Positions 1 through 5,303 of a DNA stretch of 5,303 bases are shown here, piece by piece. Position numbers and translations under genes: made by a program. This stretch comes from Eubacteriales Family XIII. Incertae Sedis bacterium (GTDB lineage Bacteria; Bacillota; Clostridia; Peptostreptococcales; Anaerovoracaceae): NCBI GenBank assembly GCA_031272745.1, contig JAISTF010000109.1, forward strand, positions 1-5,303, written 5' to 3'. The notes beneath the pieces are model-generated. The model was not told the origin of the DNA. It saw nothing but the letters and a program-made list of their open reading frames with translations, and ran no database searches. Every line of letters begins with the position of its first letter. The stretch's first letter is position 1.

Positions 1-224
1 GCATGGCTCTCGCGCGGCGTCTCGCAAAAGACCTCGAACGCCAGCAGGAAGTCCGCACACGCCGCGCCGAGGCCCTGGCGCACGAGCTGCGCACGCCGCT
101 CGCCGCCCTCTCCGTCCAGATCGAAACGATGGAGGAAACCCCCGAGGCGGCAACCTCCGCCCGTCTCGCCGCCTGCCGCGCAGAAATCGACCGCCTGACG
201 GAATTGGTCGGCGGCGCGTCCTGA
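1..224 (+). CDS. Sensor histidine kinase, 3' part only, ending after the HisKA domain (no ATPase domain)
   Basis: This is the C-terminal end of a membrane sensor kinase of the HAMP-HisKA type; the 5' part lies left of the window. Counting from the first visible Met (base 3), residues 1-20 look like the end of a HAMP domain and its coiled linker. Residues 26-34 (AHELRTPLA) are the classic H-box, with phosphoacceptor His27 followed by Glu28. Residues 35-70 form the second dimerization helix, ending EIDRLTELV as in BaeS-like kinases. In the family this helix is followed by about 110 residues of HATPase_c domain with N, G1 and G2 boxes. Here a TGA follows three residues later, and the convergent xpt gene begins 12 bases on, so no catalytic domain can be encoded downstream. 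The product could be a decayed kinase, or a phosphotransfer or regulatory protein that keeps only the dimerization/His domain. The visible Met is probably internal. The family call is secure; functionality is unknown. Confidence 0.8.
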   Translation, partial: MALARRLAKDLERQQEVRTRRAEALAHELRTPLAALSVQIETMEETPEAATSARLAACRAEIDRLTELVGGAS

Positions 225-236
225 GAGACCGTGCCT

Positions 237-815
237 TCACTCAAACGTGATCTGCCCGTCCTTGATCTCCCGCACGACAGCGAGTGATTCCACGCGGACG
301 CCTTTTTCGCGGAGCTTCGCGCCGCCGCCTTGGAATCCCTTTTCGATGACGAAGCCTGCGCCGAGCACCTCCGCGCCCGCTTGCCGCGCGATGTGCAGGA
401 GCCCGAGGGCCGCCTGGCCGTGGGCGAGGAAGTCGTCGATGACAAGGCAGCGGTCGCCCGCCGCGAGGAATTTTTTTGCAATGCGGATCGCGGTCATCTG
501 CCGCTTCGTGAAGCTCATGATTTCGGAGAAGAAGTATTCGTCGTCCATCGTGCTCGGCTGCGCCTTTTTCGCGAAGACGACGGGCACGTCGTCGAAGCTG
601 CGCGCCGCGAAGGCCGCGACCGCGATGCCGGACGCCTCGACGGTGAGAATCTTGTCGACCTCCCCCGCCACGTCCGAAAACCGCCGCCGGAACTCCGCGC
701 CGATTTCTGCAAGCAGCCCCACGTCGATCCGGTGGTTGAGGAAGGAGTCGACCTTCAGGATCTCCGTGCCGAGCGCCACGCCGTCGCGGACGATCCGCTG
801 CTTCAGGACGTCCAT
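237..815 (-). CDS. xpt: Xanthine phosphoribosyltransferase
   Basis: This cytosolic purine-salvage enzyme converts xanthine plus PRPP to XMP and pyrophosphate. At 192 residues it matches the roughly 190-194 of Bacillus-type Xpt. Typical features are the N-terminal stretch LKVDSFLNHRID (residues 20-31), the VEASGIAVA segment (59-67) in the usual pyrophosphate-loop area, VPVVFAKK (77-84), and the type I phosphoribosyltransferase PRPP motif CLVIDDFLAHGQA (123-135) with the Asp-Asp pair. The C-terminal GFVIEKGFQ and RVESLA segments are also characteristic of Xpt. The ATG lies one base after the sppA stop. A GGGAG ribosome binding site seven bases upstream sits inside the end of sppA, so translation is probably coupled. 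In Bacillus, xpt is usually paired with the permease gene pbuX behind a purine riboswitch; neither is visible here, and the gene is last in a thrS-sppA-xpt block. It ends with TGA 12 bases from the convergent kinase fragment, with no obvious hairpin plus T-run between them. Confidence 0.95.
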   Translation of the reverse strand: MDVLKQRIVRDGVALGTEILKVDSFLNHRIDVGLLAEIGAEFRRRFSDVAGEVDKILTVEASGIAVAAFAARSFDDVPVVFAKKAQPSTMDDEYFFSEIMSFTKRQMTAIRIAKKFLAAGDRCLVIDDFLAHGQAALGLLHIARQAGAEVLGAGFVIEKGFQGGGAKLREKGVRVESLAVVREIKDGQITFE

Positions 816-816
816 G

Positions 817-1899
817 TCACCGCTCCCACAGCACCATCGGCTGCGGCGTCTCGTGCGCGGCCGCCTCGTCGAGCACCGCCGCGACGTCCGTGCGGATCAG
901 GCTCTTTTGCAGGTTTTCCGCGGCCATCCCGAGCTGCCCGAGCAGGGACGTGCTCGCCTTGTACTTCGCATCCGCGAGCGTCGCGCCGTCGCCGGCCGCT
1001 TCCAAAGCGGCTTCTTCCGCTTCCTTTTCGTCCAGGATCCCGTCGATCAGCCCGTTGTCCACGGCCTGCCGCGCCGTGTACACGCGCCCGTCCGCGAGCG
1101 CGCGCACCGTCTGCTCGTCCATGCCGCGCCCTTCCGCGATGATGGCGACAAACTGGTCGTAGGCGTCGTCGATCAGCCCCTGGAAGATCTCCCGCTGCTC
1201 GTCCGTGATCGGGTCGAAATACCCGCCCATCGCCTTGTTGCGTCCGCTCGTGATCGTCTCGGTCTTCACGCCGTGCTCCGCGAGAAACTGCGACACGTCA
1301 AACAGCGTGCCCATCGTGACGCCGATCGAGCCCGTCCACGTATTGCGGTTGGCGCGGATGTCGTCCGCCGCCGCCGCGATGTAGTAGCCGCCGGACATCG
1401 CCATGCTCGCCATATAGGCATAGACGGGCCGCCCCGTCTCTTCCTTGTACTCTATGAGCTTGAGGTACAGCGCGTCGCTCTCGTAGACCGTGCCGCCCGG
1501 CGTGTCGAGATAGAGCAGGATGCCGCGGTTGTTTTCGTCTTTGATCAGCGTGTCGATCGTTTGCACGGTCCAGTCGTGGTGGTAGCTGTCGTCCGACGAG
1601 GTGTACGCGTCCGCGACGGAACTGATCGAACCGACGACCGACACCTTCGCGACATACGGCGCGTCCGGCCCCCGAAACGCCGCGCCCGCGCCCGCGTTCC
1701 CCGATGCAAACGACGCGCCGAGCTGGTTCAGCACTGCGACGCCGCTCGCCATGAGCACGAGCAGCGCGATGACGACGGCCGCAATGACGACGATCGCCGT
1801 CTTCGCCGCGGACGGAAGCCCCCGCTTCCGCTTCCCCTGCGCCGCGGCCTGTGCCTGCGCCACCCCCGGCGCCTCCGCAAACGGACTCGCGTAACTCAT
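817..1899 (-). CDS. sppA: Signal peptide peptidase SppA, S49 family, single-domain membrane form
   Basis: This membrane-anchored serine protease cleaves leftover signal peptides after secretion. The 360-residue product has a basic cytosolic N-terminus (KRKR at 23-26), one membrane helix at about 32-54, then an extracytoplasmic S49 domain. Recognisable segments are GILLYLDTPGGTVYESD (126-142), AYMASMAMSGGYYIAAAAD (161-179) and TWTGSIGV (187-194). The nucleophile is probably Ser169 in AMSGG. The general base is probably Lys222 in SGRNKAMGG, matching the Ser/Lys dyad of Bacillus SppA. It is the short bacillus-like form, not the doubled E. coli form. About 70 residues follow the conserved fold (from 291), Ala/Glu-rich and unassigned. 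The open frame runs back to 2205, but I start at 1899: that ATG overlaps the thrS stop as ATGA, has AGGTGAGG 11 bases upstream, and puts a basic patch and membrane helix at the N-terminus, while the upstream frame is Arg/Gly-rich shadow of thrS. xpt follows after one base. Confidence 0.93.
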   Translation of the reverse strand: MSYASPFAEAPGVAQAQAAAQGKRKRGLPSAAKTAIVVIAAVVIALLVLMASGVAVLNQLGASFASGNAGAGAAFRGPDAPYVAKVSVVGSISSVADAYTSSDDSYHHDWTVQTIDTLIKDENNRGILLYLDTPGGTVYESDALYLKLIEYKEETGRPVYAYMASMAMSGGYYIAAAADDIRANRNTWTGSIGVTMGTLFDVSQFLAEHGVKTETITSGRNKAMGGYFDPITDEQREIFQGLIDDAYDQFVAIIAEGRGMDEQTVRALADGRVYTARQAVDNGLIDGILDEKEAEEAALEAAGDGATLADAKYKASTSLLGQLGMAAENLQKSLIRTDVAAVLDEAAAHETPQPMVLWER

Positions 1900-3641
1900 A
1901 CCGCCTTGTTCCTCACCTCTTCCAGCATCTTCTCCTTCAGCACCTCCGCGGGCATCTCCCCGAGCTCGCCCAGCTTCGACGACCGCACGGGCACGACGCC
2001 CGACGTAGCCTCCTTCTCGCCGATCACGACGATATACGCGTCGCGCGCATTCCGCGCCTCGCGGATCTTGTACCCGATCTTTTCGTTGCGCCCGTCGACC
2101 TCGGCGCGCAGGCCCGCCTCGCGGAACTGCGCACACAGCCCTTCGGCATAGTCGTTCCACTCCGTCGCGACCGTCAAAAACCGCACCTGCACGGGCGCGA
2201 GCCACAGCGGGAATTTCCCCGCGAAATGCTCCGTCAAAATCCCGATGAACCGCTCGATCGACCCGAAGATCGCGCGGTGCAGCATCTGCGGCACATGCTT
2301 CTCCCCGTCGCTGCCGATGTACGACAGCTCAAACCGCTCCGGCATCTGGAAGTCGAGCTGGATCGTCCCGCACTGCCACGTCCGCCCGATCGAATCCTCG
2401 AGGTGGAAGTCGATCTTCGGCCCGTAAAACGCCCCGTCCCCCTCGTTGATGATGTACGGGATCCCGAGCCGCTTCACCGCCGCTTCCAAAGCCGCCTGCG
2501 CGCGGTCCCAATCCTCCTTCGCGCCCATCGAATCCTCGGGCTGCGTCGAAATCTCCACATGGTACTCAAACCCGAACAGCTTATACACATAGTCCGTCAG
2601 CTCGATGACGCCGACGATCTCGTCCTCCGTCTGCTCCGGCAGCATGAAGATGTGCGCGTCGTCCTGCGTGAACGTCCGCACGCGGAACAGCCCGTGCAGC
2701 GCCCCCGACAGCTCGTGCCGGTGCACCTGCCCCAGCTCGCAGTACCGGAGCGGCAAATCGCGGTACGAAAACATCTTGTGCTTGTAAATCAGCATCGCGC
2801 CCGGGCAGTTCATCGGCTTCACCGCGTAGTCGCCGTCGTCGATCTGCGTGAAATACATATTGTCCTGATAATGATCCCAATGCCCCGACGTATGCCACAG
2901 CGACTCGCTGAGGATCAGCGGCGTCTTGATCTCGAAATAACCGCGCTTCTGATGCTCCTCCCGCCAAAACCGCTCGAGCTCGCCGCGGATAATCATGCCG
3001 TTCGGCAGGAAGAACGGGAACCCCGGCCCCTCGTCCGCGACCATGAACAGCTCCATCTCGCGCCCGATGCGGCGATGGTCGCGCAGCTTCGCCTCCTCGA
3101 CCTTCGCCAGATAGTCTTTCAATAACTCTTGTGTCGGAAAGCTCGTCCCATAGATGCGCTGCAGCATCTTGTTTTTTGCGTCGCCGCGCCAATAGCTGCC
3201 CGCCACGCTCGTCAGTTTGAACGCCGCGATCTGCCCCGTCGATTCAACGTGCGGCCCCTTGCACAGATCGACGAACTCCCCGATCTTGTAGAAGTCCAGG
3301 ACCGCCGCGTCCGGCAAGTCCTCGATGAGCTCGCGTTTGTACGGCTGCCCCGCCTCGTCGGCCCACGCCAACGCATCCTCGCGCGCAAGCTGGTAATGCT
3401 CGAGCTTGATGTTTTGCTTGACGATGCGCCTCATCTCCTTTTCGATCGCCACAAGGTCCTCGTCCGAAAACCGGTGCGGCAAATCGAAGTCGTAGTAAAA
3501 CCCGTCCGCAATCGAAGGCCCGATCGCGAGCTGCGCCTCCGGCCACAGCCGCTGCACGGCCATCGCCAGGATGTGCGACGTGGTGTGCCGGAACGCCCCG
3601 CGCTCCTCTTCATTGTTCCAATCGATTTTTGCCAATGCCAT
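1896..3641 (-). CDS. thrS: Threonyl-tRNA synthetase lacking the N-terminal TGS domain
   Basis: This class II synthetase charges tRNA-Thr in the cytosol and hydrolyses misformed Ser-tRNA-Thr. The product is 581 residues, against about 640 in E. coli and Bacillus. The editing domain comes first: HTTSH (His19/His23) and DLCKGPH (Cys127/His131) match the E. coli editing residues His73, His77, Cys182 and His186. The catalytic core follows from about 195 to 470. It includes the zinc ligands Cys279 (KPMNCPG), His330 (QDDAHIF) and His455 (MLHRAIFGS), and the motif 2 arginine in FRVRTFTQ (319-326). The anticodon-binding domain spans about 480-581. All the E. coli equivalents are offset by 54-56 residues, so precisely the N-terminal TGS domain is absent. 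The start is firm: AAGGAG lies nine bases before the ATG, and an in-frame TAG at 3657-3659 rules out a longer protein. It is first in a thrS-sppA-xpt block and its stop overlaps the sppA ATG. No T-box leader is present. Confidence 0.97.
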   Translation of the reverse strand: MALAKIDWNNEEERGAFRHTTSHILAMAVQRLWPEAQLAIGPSIADGFYYDFDLPHRFSDEDLVAIEKEMRRIVKQNIKLEHYQLAREDALAWADEAGQPYKRELIEDLPDAAVLDFYKIGEFVDLCKGPHVESTGQIAAFKLTSVAGSYWRGDAKNKMLQRIYGTSFPTQELLKDYLAKVEEAKLRDHRRIGREMELFMVADEGPGFPFFLPNGMIIRGELERFWREEHQKRGYFEIKTPLILSESLWHTSGHWDHYQDNMYFTQIDDGDYAVKPMNCPGAMLIYKHKMFSYRDLPLRYCELGQVHRHELSGALHGLFRVRTFTQDDAHIFMLPEQTEDEIVGVIELTDYVYKLFGFEYHVEISTQPEDSMGAKEDWDRAQAALEAAVKRLGIPYIINEGDGAFYGPKIDFHLEDSIGRTWQCGTIQLDFQMPERFELSYIGSDGEKHVPQMLHRAIFGSIERFIGILTEHFAGKFPLWLAPVQVRFLTVATEWNDYAEGLCAQFREAGLRAEVDGRNEKIGYKIREARNARDAYIVVIGEKEATSGVVPVRSSKLGELGEMPAEVLKEKMLEEVRNKAV

Positions 3642-3742
3642 GTCCCTTCGCTCCTTCTATGACCATTATTGTATCATAGCCGGATGCAAAGGGTTTCATC
3701 GGAGAGGGCAAGCGCCGGCGCTTCGCCTCATCCTCGCCGCGC
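3642..3742 (-). promoter_or_regulatory. thrS upstream region with extended -10 promoter and AAGGAG ribosome binding site
   Basis: This short, locally AT-rich gap separates the racemase gene from thrS. On the minus strand, TGATACAAT (3676-3668) matches an extended -10 (TGnTAnnnT), and an overlapping TATGAT lies at 3678-3673. No good TTGACA-like -35 sits at 16-18 bases, consistent with reliance on the extended -10. Transcription would start near 3661, giving an untranslated leader of about 20 bases. AAGGAG at 3656-3651 lies nine bases from the thrS ATG. The leader is far too short for a T-box, and none of the T-box signature is seen. The promoter call is inferred from motif match only; thrS could also be reached by read-through from the racemase cluster. 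Confidence 0.5.
3707..3727 (-). terminator. GC-rich hairpin after the racemase gene; possible weak terminator or operator
   Basis: A 14-base perfect palindrome, AAGCGCCGGCGCTT (3710-3723), is flanked by GGC/GCC arms that extend the pairing past one bulged base. It begins about 15 bases after the racemase stop codon, the usual place for a terminator. No T-run follows on the minus strand (the next bases are CTCTCC), so it does not meet the standard for an intrinsic terminator. It also lies about 50-60 bases upstream of the inferred thrS start of transcription, so a protein-binding operator is an alternative. Confidence 0.3.
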
Positions 3743-4543
3743 TTATACCCAACCCGTGTACGGCCGCTGCGCCACGGCGTGGTGCAGCCAGCGAATGAGC
3801 GTGATGAAGTCGAAGACGGGCAGGCCTGTCTCCGCCTGGATCGCCGCCGCGTACGGCGGCATGTCGCTGCATTCCAGAAGCAATGCGCCGATGCCCGGCT
3901 CTTTCGCCATGAGTTTCCGCGCCGCCTCCACGACCTCCTGCCGCGCGACCCCGTTGTCGAAACCGCCCGTCATTTTCACGACGGCGGAGAACTGCTCCGT
4001 GTCCAGCGTGTCCTCAATGACGAGCCCGCCCGCATCCGAAATGCCGCAGTTTTCAAAAAGCGCATCCGTCATCGCCGCCGCGTTGGCCGTCAGGATGCCG
4101 ATCTTCTGCCCCGGCGCCAGCGTGGACCGGATCATCGGAATCTGCACAAGGCTCGACAGTGCGACGGGCACGTCGAGCGCCCCCGCCACCTGCCGGTGAT
4201 AATTGCCGAAAAACCCGCACGCCGAGCAAATCGCGCGCACGCCCTCCTTTTCCACCATATGCCGCGCCGCCGCGAGGATGTCTTCCGCGATCGTCGGGTC
4301 TGCGTCAAAGAGCCGTGTGTTCGTCAGATTTTCGACAGCGCGCATCCGCACCGGAAAATCATAAGTGCAAGCGTTGACGACGTTGCCCGGCATGACCGTG
4401 TAGTCAATGTTTTCGATATAGACAATGCCGATCGAATAGCCGGCAATCTGCTGCCTTGGCACGCCGCGCACATAGCGCGCGTCGTTGCCCGTATGCAGAT
4501 AGCCGTACTCCCGCCGCTCTTCGCCGGTCCTGTCCTTGCCCAC
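3743..4543 (-). CDS. Asp/Glu/hydantoin racemase-family protein (copy 1)
   Basis: This belongs to the Asp/Glu/hydantoin racemase superfamily, cofactor-independent enzymes that use two cysteines, one in each half of a pseudo-symmetric fold, to invert or isomerise small acids or hydantoins. With the chosen start it is 266 residues. Visible landmarks are GYSIGIVYIENIDY (first strand, about 35-48), MPGNVVN (51-57), ICSACGFFG (105-113), ALSSLVQIP (128-136), KIGILTANAA (147-156), LLLECSDMPPYA (221-232) and GLPVFDF (240-246). The likely catalytic pair is Cys109 (or Cys106) with Cys225. The substrate cannot be read from sequence, and it need not be a true amino acid racemase. The frame is open back to 4690, but that part lies inside the flavoredoxin gene. 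I chose GTG at 4543, four bases after that gene's stop. A CTG at 4498 with GGGAG nine bases upstream (251 residues) is an alternative, since no in-frame ATG precedes the conserved core. It is paralogous to the partial gene at the right edge. Confidence 0.82.
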   Translation of the reverse strand: MGKDRTGEERREYGYLHTGNDARYVRGVPRQQIAGYSIGIVYIENIDYTVMPGNVVNACTYDFPVRMRAVENLTNTRLFDADPTIAEDILAAARHMVEKEGVRAICSACGFFGNYHRQVAGALDVPVALSSLVQIPMIRSTLAPGQKIGILTANAAAMTDALFENCGISDAGGLVIEDTLDTEQFSAVVKMTGGFDNGVARQEVVEAARKLMAKEPGIGALLLECSDMPPYAAAIQAETGLPVFDFITLIRWLHHAVAQRPYTGWV

Positions 4544-4547
4544 GCGC

Positions 4548-5132
4548 CTACGCACCGCCCTTCTGCAAAAATCCAGCTCCGACGGAAAACGCCTTGCCGA
4601 CATTCTCGCCGACGCTGTAATAAGAATTGGCTGACATATCATAGCAGACAATCTGCCCCGCAGCCCAATCGACATGCCCCTGTTCGTCAAACAATTCCGC
4701 GTCCGCGCGCGCGTCCTTCACTTCCCCGACAAACAGGGTGTGCGAGCCGATCTCGATGGAATGCGTTACCGCACATTCCAAGACATACGGAAATTCCTCG
4801 ATATACGGTGCGTCGACGAATGCGCCGCGCACCGCGGTCAGCCCCGTCACAGCCAATTTGTCGGCATCCCGCCCGCTCGCGAGGCCGAAGTAATCCGCCT
4901 CTTTCAAATAATGCAGGGACGGCACGCTGATCGTGAACGCGCCGCGCCTTTTGATGCACACGTGCGTGTAGCGGCTCGGCCGCACCGAAATGCCGACCGA
5001 CGGCGGCACCGAGGCGACGATGCCCGCCCACGCGATGGCGGCCATGTTCGCCTTGCCCGCCTCGTCATACGCCCCCACCACGCACATCGGGTTGGGGAAC
5101 AAAATCTCCTTTACGCCTATGCTCCTCTTCAT
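4548..5132 (-). CDS. Flavoredoxin-like FMN-binding protein (flavin reductase-like family)
   Basis: This 194-residue cytosolic flavoprotein belongs to the flavin reductase-like (split-barrel, FMN-binding) family. It closely resembles Desulfovibrio flavoredoxin as I remember it: FPNPMCVVGAYDEAGKANM (12-30), AWAGIVASVPPSVGISVRPS (35-53 region), KEADYFGLASGRDADK (77-92), FVDAPYIEEFPYVLEC (105-120), IEIGSHTLFVGEV (126-138) and VGKAFSVG (178-185) follow the same order and spacing. Members hold FMN and transfer electrons or reduce flavin for a partner enzyme; the exact partner here is unknown. The frame opens at 5198, but I start at 5132. There AAGGGAGG (5147-5140) sits seven bases before the ATG, and the product begins MKRSIGVKEILFP, as family members do. 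An earlier start would overlap the upstream racemase gene. It lies 25 bases after copy 2 of the racemase and four bases before copy 1, so the three are probably co-transcribed. Confidence 0.9.
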   Translation of the reverse strand: MKRSIGVKEILFPNPMCVVGAYDEAGKANMAAIAWAGIVASVPPSVGISVRPSRYTHVCIKRRGAFTISVPSLHYLKEADYFGLASGRDADKLAVTGLTAVRGAFVDAPYIEEFPYVLECAVTHSIEIGSHTLFVGEVKDARADAELFDEQGHVDWAAGQIVCYDMSANSYYSVGENVGKAFSVGAGFLQKGGA

Positions 5133-5157
5133 TGAATCGCCTCCCTTCCTGACAGGG

Positions 5158-5303
5158 TCAAACCCATCCTTCGTACGGTTTTTGCGCGACTGCGTCATGC
5201 AGCCAGCGGATCAGCGTCGTGAAGTCAAACACCGGAAGACCCGTCGCCTGCTGCACCGTCCACGCGTAGGGCGGCATGTCGCTACATTCGAGCAGGATCG
5301 CGC
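5158..5303 (-). CDS. Asp/Glu/hydantoin racemase-family protein (copy 2), C-terminal 47 residues only
   Basis: Translating the minus strand from the right edge gives 47 residues that start at AILLECSDMPPYA and end KPYEGWV followed by TGA (5160-5158). Aligned without gaps to the end of copy 1 (3746-3886), 37 of 47 residues are identical. These include the second catalytic-cysteine motif LLECSDMPPY, the GLPVFDF strand and the LIRWLH helix. The N-terminal part, including the first cysteine, lies outside the window, so completeness cannot be judged. The stop is 25 bases before the flavoredoxin start, consistent with a common transcript. It is probably the product of an old gene duplication, given the many substitutions. 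Confidence 0.88.
   Translation of the reverse strand, partial: AILLECSDMPPYAWTVQQATGLPVFDFTTLIRWLHDAVAQKPYEGWV

Noticed and set aside
200..260. Bidirectional terminator between the kinase fragment and xpt
   Set aside because: Only 12 bases separate the two stops, and I see no stable inverted repeat with a T-run in either direction.
816..1100. Purine riboswitch ahead of xpt
   Set aside because: The region upstream of xpt is coding sequence of sppA with a one-base gap, leaving no leader for a riboswitch.
247..2151. A 634-residue open frame on the + strand
   Set aside because: It lies wholly antisense to xpt, sppA and thrS, which have clear families, motifs and ribosome binding sites. Its product is rich in Arg/Pro/Ala without recognisable domains, as expected of a stop-poor shadow frame in GC-rich DNA.
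1900..2205. N-terminal extension of sppA by 102 residues
   Set aside because: The extension is an out-of-frame reading of the thrS 3' end, Arg/Gly-rich. The ATG at 1899 has a ribosome binding site and is followed by a normal basic patch and membrane helix.
1851..3125. A 424-residue open frame on the + strand across thrS
   Set aside because: It is antisense to a conserved synthetase, its composition is Arg/Leu/Pro-rich, and no motif is visible; a codon-bias shadow.
4551..4690. Racemase start at the ATG at 4690
   Set aside because: It would overlap 143 bases of the flavoredoxin gene, and the added residues do not resemble the start of the racemase family.
3779..4930. A 383-residue open frame on the + strand over the racemase and flavoredoxin genes
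   Set aside because: It is antisense to two well-recognised genes and its translation is Arg/His/Pro-rich with no family resemblance.

Overview
The window reads as ordinary chromosome from a GC-rich bacterium, most likely a high-GC member of the Bacillota/Clostridia. That placement is inference from three things: a Bacillus-type Xpt, strong AGGAGG-like ribosome binding sites, and the gene families present. I see no mobile element, integrase, CRISPR array, tRNA or rRNA, and no stretch over about 100 bases outside genes.

Layout, left to right. Positions 1-224 (+) hold the 3' end of a sensor histidine kinase. It stops directly after its dimerization/phosphoacceptor helices and has no ATP-binding domain. 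Twelve bases later it meets, tail to tail, a compact minus-strand block. Read in its own direction this block is thrS (3641-1896), sppA (1899-817) and xpt (815-237). thrS and sppA share an ATGA overlap, and sppA and xpt are one base apart, so the three are very likely one translationally coupled operon. A 97-base intergenic stretch inside 3642-3742 carries a plausible extended -10 promoter for thrS, a 14-base perfect palindrome, and no room for a T-box leader.

Upstream of that, also on the minus strand, is a second cluster. It comprises an Asp/Glu racemase-family gene cut by the window edge (5303-5158), a flavoredoxin-like FMN protein (5132-4548), and a second racemase-family gene (about 4543-3743). 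The two racemase genes are paralogs: 37 of the 47 comparable C-terminal residues are identical. They sandwich the flavoprotein with short spacers, which suggests one operon whose promoter lies beyond the right edge.

The thrS-sppA-xpt block is housekeeping: tRNA charging with editing, clearance of signal peptides from the membrane, and purine salvage. The racemase-flavoredoxin-racemase cluster looks like accessory small-molecule metabolism with an unknown substrate. The points most worth a second look are the paralog sandwich, the kinase without a catalytic domain, and the threonyl-tRNA synthetase that lacks its N-terminal TGS domain. I did not find convincing evidence of a wholly new system.
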